This document shows positions 8,199-17,115 of a DNA stretch of 64,000 nt, one piece after another. The DNA is taken from positions 2,108,001-2,172,000 of the forward strand of contig NZ_CP059493.1 in NCBI RefSeq assembly GCF_014042015.1. The letters run 5' to 3'. The stretch's first letter is position 1, and the number at the start of each line of letters is the position of its first letter. The notes under the pieces were generated by a model. It was not told where the DNA came from. It saw only the letters and a program-made list of their open reading frames with translations, and ran no database searches. The position numbers and the translations under genes were made by a program. The stretch comes from Actinotalea sp. JY-7876 (GTDB lineage Bacteria > Actinomycetota > Actinomycetes > Actinomycetales > Cellulomonadaceae).

Positions 8199-8735
8199 GT
8201 GGACGTCTCCGGCCCCGGCATCGCGCTGGTCGTCGCGGTCCTCGCGCCGAACGTCCTGCACGTCGCGCTCCCGCCGCGTGACGGGCCGCTGCCCCCGCCG
8301 GAGGGCACGCTCGTCGTGGTGCGCGCCCTGGCGACCCTCGAGCGCGTCGGGCAGGCGGGGTGCGTCGCGGCCGCCGTCACGCTCCCCGGGGCGGCGCTCG
8401 TGAGCGCGCCCGCGCTGGCGGCCGGCCTGTGCGTGGTGGCCTACCTGGGCGTGTGGGCCCGCTACCTCGCGCGGGGCCGGCGGCACGCGGACCTCGTCGC
8501 CACCGTGGCGCGCCTCCCCCTCCCGCTCGCGGTGCTGCCCGTCGCGGCGTTCGCCTCGGCCGCGGTCGCCGCCCGGTCGTCGTGGCTTGGTGCCGCGGCG
8601 GTCGTGCTCGCGGTCGGGCACGTCGCCATGACGGCGCGCACGAGGCGGGCGGTCGGTGTCCGACCCGCGGCGCCGGACCCCCGAGCCCAGCGCCCGCGCG
8701 CACGACCGGGCGCGGGTGGGCCAGGTGGGGCTTGA
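8199..8735 (+). CDS. Putative multi-pass membrane protein
   Basis: A 178-residue protein with about four to five hydrophobic segments (GIALVVAVLAPNVLHVAL near the start, then segments around residues 50-65, 70-90, 108-125 and 130-145) and a basic, Pro/Arg-rich C-terminus. It starts at GTG with GAGG just upstream. The last 19 bases overlap the 3' end of the opposite-strand tRNA gene, which is unusual, and the C-terminal 25 residues look like translated non-coding sequence. A later mutation or an incorrect frame at the end is possible. No family recognised. Confidence 0.55.
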   Translation: MDVSGPGIALVVAVLAPNVLHVALPPRDGPLPPPEGTLVVVRALATLERVGQAGCVAAAVTLPGAALVSAPALAAGLCVVAYLGVWARYLARGRRHADLVATVARLPLPLAVLPVAAFASAAVAARSSWLGAAAVVLAVGHVAMTARTRRAVGVRPAAPDPRAQRPRARPGAGGPGGA

Positions 8736-8790
8736 ACCCACGACCGACGGATTATGAGTCCGCTGCTCTGACCGGCTGAGCTACTGGCCC
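8717..8790 (-). tRNA. tRNA with CAU anticodon (elongator Met or Ile2)
   Basis: The minus strand folds as a complete cloverleaf. The acceptor stem is GGGCCAG/CTGGCCC with discriminator A, the anticodon loop is CTCATAA on a GCGGA/TCCGT stem, and the T arm contains GGTTCAAGCC. CCA is not encoded. The anticodon is CAU. The region from GAGCAG through GGTTCAAG resembles E. coli tRNA-Ile2, which needs TilS lysidine modification, more than elongator Met, but I cannot settle this by eye. It is not an initiator tRNA. Confidence 0.9.
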
Positions 8791-8929
8791 GCGCGCGTCA
8801 CGGTACCGGAGCCGGACGCACCCCCGCCCGTAGCGGTCGAGCGCGACCGCCGGGAGCGGGGGCCGCGAGCATGGTCCGCGGGCACGGTCCGCGAGGAGGG
8901 CGGTGACGACGCGCGGCTACGGTGGTCCC

Positions 8930-9433
8930 ATGGCCCTCCGACGACGCGCGCCCCGGCTGCCCGACGAGGCCCGCCGCAGCCTGGAGCTGCGCCGCGGCGA
9001 GAAGATCCTGGCGACGGCCCCGCTGAGCGACGGCTGGGCGGTCGTGACGACGCAGCACCTGCAGGTGCTCGCCGGGCCCGGCCTGCGCCGGGCGTGGTGC
9101 GACGTCGACGGGGCGCGCCTCGACGCCGACGCGGCGGAGCTCACCGTCACCTGGGTCGACGGCTCGCCCGCGACCGTCCTGCACCTCGAGGCCGAGCACG
9201 CGCGCACGCTCGTGCGCGCGGTGCACGAGCGCGTGCAGTCCTCGGTCGTCCACACCGCGCGCGTGACCGTGCCGGGCGGCGCCGTCGTGCGGGTCGCGCT
9301 GCGACGCGACGCCGACGGCGGGCTCCTCACGCAGGTGCTCGGGAACGGGCGCGTGAACCTGTCGGACCCGGCCACCGCCGCCGTCGTCGACGCGGCCGAG
9401 GCGAAGGTCCGCGAGGCGGCCGGCCTGTCCTGA
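8930..9433 (+). CDS. Hypothetical protein, 167 residues
   Basis: A soluble protein with alternating beta-strand-like segments (KILATAPLSDGWAVVTTQHLQVL near the N-terminus) and a C-terminal helix. It resembles actinobacterial proteins with a PH-like or split-barrel fold, but I cannot assign a family. I chose the ATG at 8930 because TACGGT six bases upstream fits a leaderless promoter; GTG 8903 just after GAGGAGG is the alternative. It lies between two tRNA genes on the opposite strand and ends before a shared hairpin terminator. Confidence 0.65.
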   Translation: MALRRRAPRLPDEARRSLELRRGEKILATAPLSDGWAVVTTQHLQVLAGPGLRRAWCDVDGARLDADAAELTVTWVDGSPATVLHLEAEHARTLVRAVHERVQSSVVHTARVTVPGGAVVRVALRRDADGGLLTQVLGNGRVNLSDPATAAVVDAAEAKVREAAGLS

Positions 9434-9457
9434 GCCCGACGCGGCCGGACATGCGAA

Positions 9458-9480
9458 AGGCCCCGTCGGGGACGGGGCCT
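9458..9480. terminator. Bidirectional hairpin terminator
   Basis: A perfect 10-bp stem (9458-9467 with 9471-9480) encloses the loop GGG. On the minus strand it is followed by TTTC, suiting termination of the tRNA-Asn transcript. On the plus strand it follows the hypothetical gene ending at 9433 by 24 bases, so it probably serves both convergent units. Confidence 0.8.
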
Positions 9481-9491
9481 ACGCTGCGCTG

Positions 9492-9564
<73 letters not shown>

Positions 9565-9616
9565 TCGTGCGGGTCGCAATGCTACCCGATCCGTGGCGGT
9601 GCCCCGGACCGCGCGG

Positions 9617-10516
9617 CTACTTGATCGCGCCCTGCGTGACGCCCGCCATGACCCAGCGCTGGGTGAAGAGGTAGACGACGATCGCCGGCGCCATGGCCAT
9701 GAGGTAGGACGCGAAGGCGACGTTGTAGTTGCTGCTGAACTGCGTCTGGAAGACGCTCTGGAGCACCGGCAGCGTCTGCATCGTCGAGTCGGCCGTGATG
9801 AGCGACGGCATCATGAAGTCGTTCCACGAGGCGAGGAACGCGAAGATCGCCACGGTCGCGCTCATCGGCGCCATCATCGGGAACACGATCCGCCGGAAGA
9901 CCTGCCACGTGCTGGCGCCGTCGAGGCGTGCGCTCTCCTCGAGCTCCTCCGGCAGGCCGCGGATGAAGGCGGTGAACAGCAGCACGCTGAACGACAGCTG
10001 GAACATCACGTGCAGGATCGCGACCCCGAGCGGGTTGTCGAGCCCCACCATGCCCGTCAGCTTCACCTGGGACAGCGCGAGCACCGGGAACGGCAGGAAC
10101 ATGGCCGCGAGCAGGTAGAAGAACGACCACCGGAAGAAGCGCCGGTCCCAGTTGCGGGCGATGGCGTAGGCGGCGAGCGCCGCGAGCACCACGGTCCCGA
10201 CCACCGTGACGACGGTCACGAACACCGAGATCGCGAAGCCGCGCGGGAAGTTCGTCAGCCGCCACGCCTCCACGAACCCGTCGAGGGACACGGGCGACGG
10301 CAGCGCGAAGACCTGGCCGTCGACCGACTGCTCGGCCGTCTTGAACGCCATGACGACCGTGGCGTACAGCGGCAGGAACACCGCCGTCGAGCACAGCACG
10401 AGGAGCACCGTGGTCTGCCACCTCGGCCGGTCCTGGCCGCCGGAGGCCCGGAACCGGCGGCGGCGTCGGACGGGCACCTGGCCCGGCCCGGTGGTCAGCA
10501 GGCTCTGCTGGGTCAT
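9617..10516 (-). CDS. Carbohydrate ABC transporter permease, MalG type
   Basis: An inner-membrane permease of the CUT1 sugar family, 299 residues with about six transmembrane helices. The EAA cytoplasmic loop reads EELEESARLDGAS (about residues 192-204). The ATG at 10516 shares its A with the stop of the other permease (TGATG), and AAGGAG precedes it. It forms a three-gene operon with the upstream permease and the Tat lipoprotein. No ATPase gene is present. The sugar is unknown; no regulator or glycosidase lies next to it. Confidence 0.9.
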   Translation of the reverse strand: MTQQSLLTTGPGQVPVRRRRRFRASGGQDRPRWQTTVLLVLCSTAVFLPLYATVVMAFKTAEQSVDGQVFALPSPVSLDGFVEAWRLTNFPRGFAISVFVTVVTVVGTVVLAALAAYAIARNWDRRFFRWSFFYLLAAMFLPFPVLALSQVKLTGMVGLDNPLGVAILHVMFQLSFSVLLFTAFIRGLPEELEESARLDGASTWQVFRRIVFPMMAPMSATVAIFAFLASWNDFMMPSLITADSTMQTLPVLQSVFQTQFSSNYNVAFASYLMAMAPAIVVYLFTQRWVMAGVTQGAIK

Positions 10517-11442
10517 CAGAACGCACTCCTTCCGCGCGTCAGACGCAGCTGGACGGCGGCGAGGACGATCGCGATGAGGAAGAAGATGGTCGCGTTCGCC
10601 ATCTGGTAGGCGTAGTCCCCGCCCGTGAAGCCCGAGAAGATCGTCATCGCGACGCTGCGGGTGGCGGTGCCGGGACCGCCGTTGGTCAGGCCGACGATGG
10701 TGTCGTAGGCGTTGAGGAAGTTCTTGAAGCCGATGACGAGGTTGATCATCACGTAGCCGGCGACGAGCGGCAGGGTGATGGACCGCAGCCGGCGGATGGC
10801 CGACGCCCCGTCCATCGCGGCCGCCTCGTACACCTCCCCCGGGATCGACAGGATCCCCGCGATGTAGATGAGCAGCGCCGACGGGATCGCCTGCCAGGCC
10901 GTGACCACCACGATCGCGATCCAGGCCAGGTCGGGGTCGGCGAGCAGGCTCTCCTCGAGCGGGCCCAGTCCCATCGCCTGCCCGAGCTGCGGCAGGGAGT
11001 TGGAGAACAGGAAGTTGAACACGTACGCGATGACGATCGCCGAGATCACCATGGGGAGCACGAAGACGGCGCGCAGCGTGACCTTCGCCCGGATCCTCGA
11101 CGTCAGGCCGATGGCCAGGAGGAAGGCGAGGACGTTGACGAGCAGCACCGTGACCAGGGCGAACCCGGCCGTGAACCCGTAGGACGCGGCGATGGCCGGG
11201 TCCGAGAACAGGGCGACGTAGTTCGTGAACCCCGTGAAGCTGAACTCCCCGAAGCCCACGGAGTCGGTGAAGCTCAGCGTGATGCCCATGATCGCCGGCA
11301 GCGCGATCGACAGGGTGAACAGCACGAGCGAGGGCACGAGCATGAGGTAGAAGGTCGTCCCCACCCGCCGGCGCCCGAGGCCGCGCCCCGGCGTCGGCGC
11401 GCGGTCGACCGCCCGTGGTCGGGTGGCTGCGGTGGTCGCCAT
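10516..11442 (-). CDS. Carbohydrate ABC transporter permease, MalF type
   Basis: A 308-residue permease with about six transmembrane helices and the EAA-loop sequence GEVYEAAAMDGAS (about residues 203-215). It pairs with the MalG-type permease, whose start overlaps this stop. Before it, 42 bp separate it from the substrate-binding protein gene, too short for a strong internal hairpin. Family assignment is secure; the substrate cannot be inferred. Confidence 0.9.
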   Translation of the reverse strand: MATTAATRPRAVDRAPTPGRGLGRRRVGTTFYLMLVPSLVLFTLSIALPAIMGITLSFTDSVGFGEFSFTGFTNYVALFSDPAIAASYGFTAGFALVTVLLVNVLAFLLAIGLTSRIRAKVTLRAVFVLPMVISAIVIAYVFNFLFSNSLPQLGQAMGLGPLEESLLADPDLAWIAIVVVTAWQAIPSALLIYIAGILSIPGEVYEAAAMDGASAIRRLRSITLPLVAGYVMINLVIGFKNFLNAYDTIVGLTNGGPGTATRSVAMTIFSGFTGGDYAYQMANATIFFLIAIVLAAVQLRLTRGRSAF

Positions 11443-11484
11443 GAGGCCTCCGGTCGTCGGTGAGGCGGAGCGGGACGGACGTGC

Positions 11485-12768
11485 TCAGGTGCGGAAGGCG
11501 AGGCGCGCCCAGTCGGCGTCGAGGGTCGCGAGCACCTCGCTCGGGTCGGCGCCGGACGCGAGCGACTGGGCGTAGTTCTGCAGCGGGATGGACTGCGGCA
11601 CGAGCTGCGACGCACCCAGGTAGAAGGCCGCCCGGTCGTAGTACTCCTTGAGCTCGACGAGCGTCTCGTCGGTCACCTCGGCCGCGTCCTGCGTCACGCC
11701 GAAGCCCAGCGCCTGGGCGTTGTAGGCGTCGATGACCTCGGGCTGCATGAGGAACGCGAGGAACTCGCGAGCCGCCTCCTTCTTCGGCGAGGCCTCCGGG
11801 ATCCACAGGGCGAGGTCGATGTTGACCCGGACCTTGCGGTCCGCCGGGTCGTCCGTCATCGGCAGGGGGAAGGACCCGACGTTCTTGTCCGGGTTGGTCT
11901 TGGCGATCTCGCTCAGGGCCCACGGCCCCTGGAGGTACATCGCGGCCTCACCGTTGGCGAAGGCGACGTTGCCGTCGCCGTAGCTCCGGCTGGCCGCGTC
12001 GGTGTTCGAGTGCTCGACCAGCACCGCCATGTGCTCGACCGGCTCGAGGAACTGCTGCTGGAAGGCGACGTCGGACGCCGGCCCGACGTCGTCGCCCTGC
12101 TCCTTGAGCCGGGCGAAGAAGTCGGTGGTGTCCAGCATGCCGCCGACGGCGTAGTCGAAGTGCCCCTGGGCGATCGTCCACGGGTCCTTGAACGTGCTGT
12201 AGATCGGGGTCACCCCCGCGGCCGTGAGCGCGTCGCACAGCGCGGTGAACTCGGCCCAGGTGGTCGGCGGCACGAGGCCGTTCGCCTCGAAGAGGTCCCG
12301 GTCGTACAGCACCGCCGCGGCCATGAGCGAGTACGGGATCACGCTGGTGCGGTCCGGGTACGTCGCCGTGACGTCGATCAAGGGCTGGAGGTCCTCGCGG
12401 ATGCGGCCCGCCTCCGGCATGTCGCCCAGGTCGCTCAGGGCGCCGCGCTCGACGTAGCGCGAGACCTCGAAGTTGTAGTTGAGGCACCCGATGTCGGGCG
12501 GGCTCTCGCGGACGAACGAGCCGGCGAGGTTCGACGTCGCGTCGTGGCGCACGCGGACGCGGGACTGCGACTGGTGGAACTGCTCGATGAGCTCGTCGAA
12601 GTAGCCGATGACCTCCGGCTTGGACTGGTAGAAGACGATCTCCGTGACGCCGCGCGACGACGCCGGCGCGCACGAGGCCAGGGCCGCGGTGGCGCCGGCG
12701 AGACCGAGGCCGTGCAGGAAGGTCCGGCGGCTGAGCCCCCTCGAGCCGAGGCGCTGCGGTGAGGACAC
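11485..12768 (-). CDS. Tat-exported substrate-binding lipoprotein of a sugar ABC transporter
   Basis: A 427-residue extracellular solute-binding protein, family 1. Its N-terminus has a twin-arginine motif, SRRTFLHG (residues 13-20), a hydrophobic stretch and the lipobox LASC with Cys33. It should therefore be exported folded by Tat and then lipid-anchored, in contrast to the two other binding proteins here, which have ordinary Sec lipoprotein signals. The GTG at 12768 follows GAGGGAG; longer reading-frame extensions are implausible. First gene of the binding protein-permease-permease operon. Substrate unknown. Confidence 0.88.
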   Translation of the reverse strand: MSSPQRLGSRGLSRRTFLHGLGLAGATAALASCAPASSRGVTEIVFYQSKPEVIGYFDELIEQFHQSQSRVRVRHDATSNLAGSFVRESPPDIGCLNYNFEVSRYVERGALSDLGDMPEAGRIREDLQPLIDVTATYPDRTSVIPYSLMAAAVLYDRDLFEANGLVPPTTWAEFTALCDALTAAGVTPIYSTFKDPWTIAQGHFDYAVGGMLDTTDFFARLKEQGDDVGPASDVAFQQQFLEPVEHMAVLVEHSNTDAASRSYGDGNVAFANGEAAMYLQGPWALSEIAKTNPDKNVGSFPLPMTDDPADRKVRVNIDLALWIPEASPKKEAAREFLAFLMQPEVIDAYNAQALGFGVTQDAAEVTDETLVELKEYYDRAAFYLGASQLVPQSIPLQNYAQSLASGADPSEVLATLDADWARLAFRT

Positions 12769-12898
12769 GTCGTCGTCTCCCTCGTCGGCAGCCCTGCGAC
12801 GGTGCGGGGCGGCTGGCGGGCGCCGTCGTCCCGGCGGCCCTTGATCGACGGTACGCCGACCGGCCGGAACCGCATCCGCAGCCGTCGTCCGGACCGGC

Positions 12899-13684
12899 TC
12901 AGGCGAGCTCGACCGCCTCGCCCGGGGTGAGCAGCACGCCGCGGACCGCATCGGCCCCGCCGTCGTCGGCGTCCGCCAGGGCGTGCAGGAACCACTCCCC
13001 CGGCATCCGCAGGCGCGTGCGCATCGGGCGCGCCATGCCGGACATGCGCAGCGTCCCCCAGTGCACCGGGATGGCGACCCGGGCGCCGACCGTACGGGCT
13101 GCCGCGGCGGCCCGCACGGGGTCCAGGTGTCCCGGGCCGAGGCGCGGGCCCCACCCCCAGACCGGCACCACCGCCACGTCGACGACGCCACGGACCGCCA
13201 TCGCGGGGATGCGCGCCATCCCGGCGAAGGTTCCGGTGTCGCCGGCCAGCCAGACGGTCAGGTCGGGGCTCTCGACAAGGTGCCCGACGGCGGCCGCGGT
13301 CGGCCCGAAGGGCTCGCGCCGCCCGCCGTGGTCCGCCGGCACGGCCGTGACGACCAGGCCGCCGACCTGGTGCCGCTGCCCGACCGCCAGCTCGGTCACG
13401 TGCTCGACCCCGCGCCCGGTGAGCCACCGCCCGGCGCCGACCGGGGCGAGCACGACGGCGGCACGCATGGCGCGCAGGGTGGGGACGTCGCAGTGGTCGT
13501 GGTGCAGGTGCGACAGGACGACGGCGTCGGGCGCCGTGCGCGACCACTCCTCGGGCCCCGCGGTGCCCGGCCCCCGCACGACGCGCAGCACCCCGGCCCG
13601 CCGCCGCAGGAGCGGGTCGGCGACCACCCGGGCGCCCGCCAGGTCCAGGACGACCGTCGAGTGCCCCAGCCACGTCAGGCGCAT
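12899..13684 (-). CDS. UlaG-like metallo-beta-lactamase-fold hydrolase
   Basis: A 261-residue cytoplasmic metal-dependent hydrolase. The metal-binding motif HLHHDHCD (about residues 60-67) and the later GDTGTF and IPVHWGTL segments are typical of the UlaG/RomA branch, which opens lactones or phosphodiesters. It starts two bases after the stop of the phosphatase-like gene, so both are probably one operon. The binding-protein gene lies downstream but after 130 bp. The substrate is unknown. Confidence 0.8.
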   Translation of the reverse strand: MRLTWLGHSTVVLDLAGARVVADPLLRRRAGVLRVVRGPGTAGPEEWSRTAPDAVVLSHLHHDHCDVPTLRAMRAAVVLAPVGAGRWLTGRGVEHVTELAVGQRHQVGGLVVTAVPADHGGRREPFGPTAAAVGHLVESPDLTVWLAGDTGTFAGMARIPAMAVRGVVDVAVVPVWGWGPRLGPGHLDPVRAAAAARTVGARVAIPVHWGTLRMSGMARPMRTRLRMPGEWFLHALADADDGGADAVRGVLLTPGEAVELA

Positions 13685-13686
13685 CC

Positions 13687-15771
13687 CTACCCCACCTCGT
13701 TCCCCGTCGTGCGGAGCCCGGCCGCCTCGAGCCAGCGCACGAGCTGGCGGTGGACGGCCTCGGCGCCGTGCAGCTCGCCGTCGTCGCGCGGCTCGAGCAG
13801 GTCCTGCGCCAGCGGCCACCGCGCGGGGTGCAGCAGGACGGCGTGGTTCTGGTCCCCGCCGAGGCCGCCGTGCGAGCCGACCAGCTCCTCGAAGGCGTGG
13901 ACCTCGGCGGTCAGCGGGTCCACCGTCGAGTGCACGAGGACGTCGGGGGCCTCGTCCATCGACGCCACCCGCAGCAGGTCGCGCCGGGCGTGCGGGCCGA
14001 GGCCTGCCAGCGGGTCGGTGCCCGTCACGGTGCCGTCCCGCAGGACGTGGACGCCCGCCGCCGACAGCGCGAGCGGCCCACGTGGGCTGCGCACGACGAG
14101 GAGACCGACGCCGGGCTGGTCGAGGAGCCCCGGCACGAGCGCGGGGAAGCGCGCGCGGATCTCGTCGAGGTCCCATCGGCGCGCCGCGGGGAACCAGACC
14201 AGGCCCAGGCAGCCGGACGCGGCGACGACGAGGTCGAGCGGCCCCTCGTGCCCGCCGTCCGCGTCGTGCCCCGGCCGGTCCGTCGCGCCCCCGCCGGAGC
14301 GGCGGGCGTGCCGGTCGGCCAGTGACCGGGTGACCGCCGAGGCCGAGAGCACGTCGGCCAGCAGGGTGTTCAGCTGCCCCCAGCCCTCCACGTCACCCGT
14401 CGCGGCGACCGCGTCGGACTCGGCGACCGCCGTGAGCGAGCGCACCACGTCCTCCAGCGAGCGTCCGGCGAGCTGGCGGAACGTGGCGCCCTGCGACTGG
14501 CCGTGGTCGGACAGCACGACGAACCGGTAGTCGCGCGCCGCCGCCGGCAGGATCTCCTCCAGCGTCCCGAGCACCCGGTCGATGCCGGCGAGCGAGTCCA
14601 GCGACTCGCGTCGGGCCGGACCAGCGTGGTGCGCGATCTCGTCGTAGTCGACGAAGTTCACGTACACGACCGGCGCGCCCCGGACCATCTCCTCGGCGAC
14701 GAGCGCGACGGTCAGGTGACGGACCATCGCGTTCGTCAGCCCGCGCAGCAGGACGTAGTCCCAGCCGCGGCGCGTGCGAGGGACGATGCCGCGGACCCGC
14801 TGCTGCCGCGCCTGGTAGAGCTCCTTGACCATCTCCCCGACCGTCGTCAGGGTCGCCCGGGCGAAGACGAACGGGCTCGCGAAGAAGCGCAGGTACGCCC
14901 CACCCGGGCCGAGGCCGCGCGGCCGCCCCGCCCGGCTCATCACCAGCAGGCTCGTGGGCGCGTCCCCCGTGAACAGGTTGCCGATGCTCACGCCGCCGTC
15001 GGCCAGCAGGCCCCGCCCGTCGGACAGGCGCTCCTCGATGAGCGCCGCGTCCGCCGGCCGGTTCGCGACGAGCAGCCGCCCCGCCCGCCGGTCGAACCAG
15101 CGGAAGGCCGGGATGCCCCGGTTGGTGCCGTGGAGCAGCCCGGCCTGGCTCGCGGGGGTCGTCGACGGCACGGCCGCCCACCACCGGCGCAGCACGTGGT
15201 CGCCGGAGCGGACCCACCGCGCCAGGGTGGGCAGGTCCCCGGACAGCACGCCCTGACGCAGCAGCGGGTAGGCCAGCCCGTCGACCTGCACGACGACGAC
15301 CCCGGCCGGCCGCGCGGCCCCGGACGGCCGCGGAGCCCGGGAGCGCCGGCGGGCGCGCGCCACGAGGTCGGCGACGACGTACTCGTTGTCGCTGGCCGCC
15401 GTGAGCCAGCGCCCCACCGCCCCGAGCAGCGCGACGGTGACCAGCGTCCCGACGGCCGTGCCCACGCTGATGGCATCGCCCGTGACCAGCCGCAGGGCGA
15501 GCAGGACGGACGCCACCTGGACGGCGAGCCCCAGGAGCAGCGCGACGCTCGCTCCCCCGAGGCGCGCCAGCGGCCGCAGCACGGGACGGACGAGGGCGTC
15601 GACGAGCGCGACGACGCCGGCGGCGAGCAGCGCCCGCGCCAGCCCCAGGTCCAGGTCGTCCCACAGCGCGGCGGCGATCAGCAGGGCCACGGCCGTCGAG
15701 GCGAGCGACGCGACGGCCGAGGACAGGTCGCTCCCGCGGAGACCACGACGGCGTCGCCCGGGCTCGAGCAT
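13687..15771 (-). CDS. Four-helix membrane domain fused to an alkaline-phosphatase-superfamily domain
   Basis: A 694-residue protein. The first 125 residues form about four transmembrane helices, resembling the phage-holin-family/4-TMS domain; the rest is a phosphodiesterase-like alkaline phosphatase fold. Metal-site segments visible are VVQVDGLAY (Asp, about 159-167), SDHGQSQ (Asp/His, about 425) and GSHGGLG (His, about 641), with TTPASQAG as the likely nucleophile region. It probably acts on a lipid- or wall-linked phosphate at the membrane. Similar fusions occur in actinomycetes; the substrate is unknown. Confidence 0.75.
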   Translation of the reverse strand: MLEPGRRRRGLRGSDLSSAVASLASTAVALLIAAALWDDLDLGLARALLAAGVVALVDALVRPVLRPLARLGGASVALLLGLAVQVASVLLALRLVTGDAISVGTAVGTLVTVALLGAVGRWLTAASDNEYVVADLVARARRRSRAPRPSGAARPAGVVVVQVDGLAYPLLRQGVLSGDLPTLARWVRSGDHVLRRWWAAVPSTTPASQAGLLHGTNRGIPAFRWFDRRAGRLLVANRPADAALIEERLSDGRGLLADGGVSIGNLFTGDAPTSLLVMSRAGRPRGLGPGGAYLRFFASPFVFARATLTTVGEMVKELYQARQQRVRGIVPRTRRGWDYVLLRGLTNAMVRHLTVALVAEEMVRGAPVVYVNFVDYDEIAHHAGPARRESLDSLAGIDRVLGTLEEILPAAARDYRFVVLSDHGQSQGATFRQLAGRSLEDVVRSLTAVAESDAVAATGDVEGWGQLNTLLADVLSASAVTRSLADRHARRSGGGATDRPGHDADGGHEGPLDLVVAASGCLGLVWFPAARRWDLDEIRARFPALVPGLLDQPGVGLLVVRSPRGPLALSAAGVHVLRDGTVTGTDPLAGLGPHARRDLLRVASMDEAPDVLVHSTVDPLTAEVHAFEELVGSHGGLGGDQNHAVLLHPARWPLAQDLLEPRDDGELHGAEAVHRQLVRWLEAAGLRTTGNEVG

Positions 15772-15944
15772 GGTGCCACCTCCTGGTCCGAGTCCGTCGG
15801 GGCACCGTGGCGGTCAGCCCCAGCCTGCCAGGGCACGCATGGTCCGCATCCCGAGCCCGGGACGGCCGTCCGGACCCGCGGGCGCCGCCCACGGCTGTCC
15901 GAGGGTTGACACGGCGGTGTGACACGGATCACACTCGAATGGTT

Positions 15945-15960
15945 GCTTAATCGGTTTAGC
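15945..15960. promoter_or_regulatory. LacI-type operator upstream of the regulator gene
   Basis: GCTTAATCGGTTTAGC is an imperfect 16-bp palindrome with a central CG, typical of LacI-family operators, and unusually AT-rich for this DNA. It lies 15 bases before the ATG of the LacI gene, so autoregulation is likely. Between 15772 and 15944 I see no other clear signal. Confidence 0.6.
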
Positions 15961-15975
15961 ACGAGAAGGGTGACG

Positions 15976-17010
15976 ATGGTGCGACGCGTCGGCATCAAGG
16001 ACGTCGCACTCCACGCAGGGGTGTCCGCGGCCACCGTCTCGCTCGTCCTGAACGGCCGGGCGACGACCCGCATCCCCGCGACCACGCAGGACCGCGTGCG
16101 CGACGCCGCGCAGCACCTGGGGTACGCGCCGAACACCCTCGCCCGAGGGCTGCGCACGCGACGCACCCACACGATCGGCTTCCTCTCCGACCGCATCGCC
16201 ACCACCCCGTACGCGGTGCGCATGATCGAGGCGGCCCAGGACGCGGCCCGCGAGAACGGGCACCTGCTGTTCCTCGTCAGCACGGGCGGCGACGCCACCG
16301 CCGAGCAGGACGCCGTGGAGACGCTGCGCGCCCACCAGGTCGACGGCTTCGTCTACGCCTGCATGTGGCACCGGGCCGTCACCGCCCCGCCCTGGATCCC
16401 CCGCGGGACCGTCTTCCTCGATGCCCGACCGGTCGAGGGCGGCTTTGCCGCGGTCGTCCCGGACGACCGCGGGGGCGCGGCCGCTGCGGTCCAGGAGCTC
16501 GTCGATGCGGGACACGTCCGGATCGCCTACCTCGACATCGACGAGGACCCGCTCCCCCTCGCGTCCGAGCTCCGGCTCGAGGGATACCTCGACGTGCTCA
16601 CCCGGGCGGGGATCACGCCGGACCCCGCGCTGCACGTCCGGGGCACGTCGGACGCGGCCGGTGGCCGGGAGGCGGCGGACCGCCTGCTCGCCCTGCCCCC
16701 GGCCCGGCGCCCGACCGCGCTCTTCTGCTTCAACGACCGGCTGGCCATGGGCGCGTACGCCGCGGCGCGCCACCACGGCCTGGCCGTACCCGCAGACCTG
16801 TCGGTCGTCGGCTACGACGACCAGCAGCTCATCGCCGCGGAGCTGGACCCGCCCCTGACCACCGTCGCCCTTCCTCACCACGAGATGGGCCGGTGGGCGG
16901 TGGAGGTGCTGCTCGGCGTGCGAGACAGACCCGCGGACGGGGACGGCGTCGTCCTGATGCCGTGCCCGCTCATCCGTCGGGAATCGGTAGGCCCGCCGCC
17001 GGCCCGGTGA
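15976..17010 (+). CDS. LacI-family transcriptional repressor of a sugar operon
   Basis: A 344-residue LacI/GalR repressor. The N-terminal helix-turn-helix reads IKDVALHAGVSAATVSLVLN (residues 6-25), followed by the hinge helix and a periplasmic-binding-protein-like sensor domain ending in VVGYDDQQLIAAELDPPLTTV. The ATG at 15976 follows GAGAAGGG; in-frame codons further upstream overlap the operator. It heads a unit with a binding protein, two permeases and a beta-fructosidase-fold enzyme, which it presumably controls in response to their sugar. Confidence 0.9.
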   Translation: MVRRVGIKDVALHAGVSAATVSLVLNGRATTRIPATTQDRVRDAAQHLGYAPNTLARGLRTRRTHTIGFLSDRIATTPYAVRMIEAAQDAARENGHLLFLVSTGGDATAEQDAVETLRAHQVDGFVYACMWHRAVTAPPWIPRGTVFLDARPVEGGFAAVVPDDRGGAAAAVQELVDAGHVRIAYLDIDEDPLPLASELRLEGYLDVLTRAGITPDPALHVRGTSDAAGGREAADRLLALPPARRPTALFCFNDRLAMGAYAAARHHGLAVPADLSVVGYDDQQLIAAELDPPLTTVALPHHEMGRWAVEVLLGVRDRPADGDGVVLMPCPLIRRESVGPPPAR

Positions 17011-17115
17011 CCGGGCCGACGGCGGGCGTGACACCACCCGAACGGGCGCCGGCCGGCGTCCGTCGAGCGGGGGATCTCGACCTTGCCCGTCGAGGTCCCC
17101 ATGAAGGGAATCACG

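Noticed and set aside
8199-8735. Frameshifted or truncated pseudogene
   Set aside because: The frame is uninterrupted with regular hydrophobic helices; only the end looks odd, so I keep it as a gene with low confidence in its terminus.
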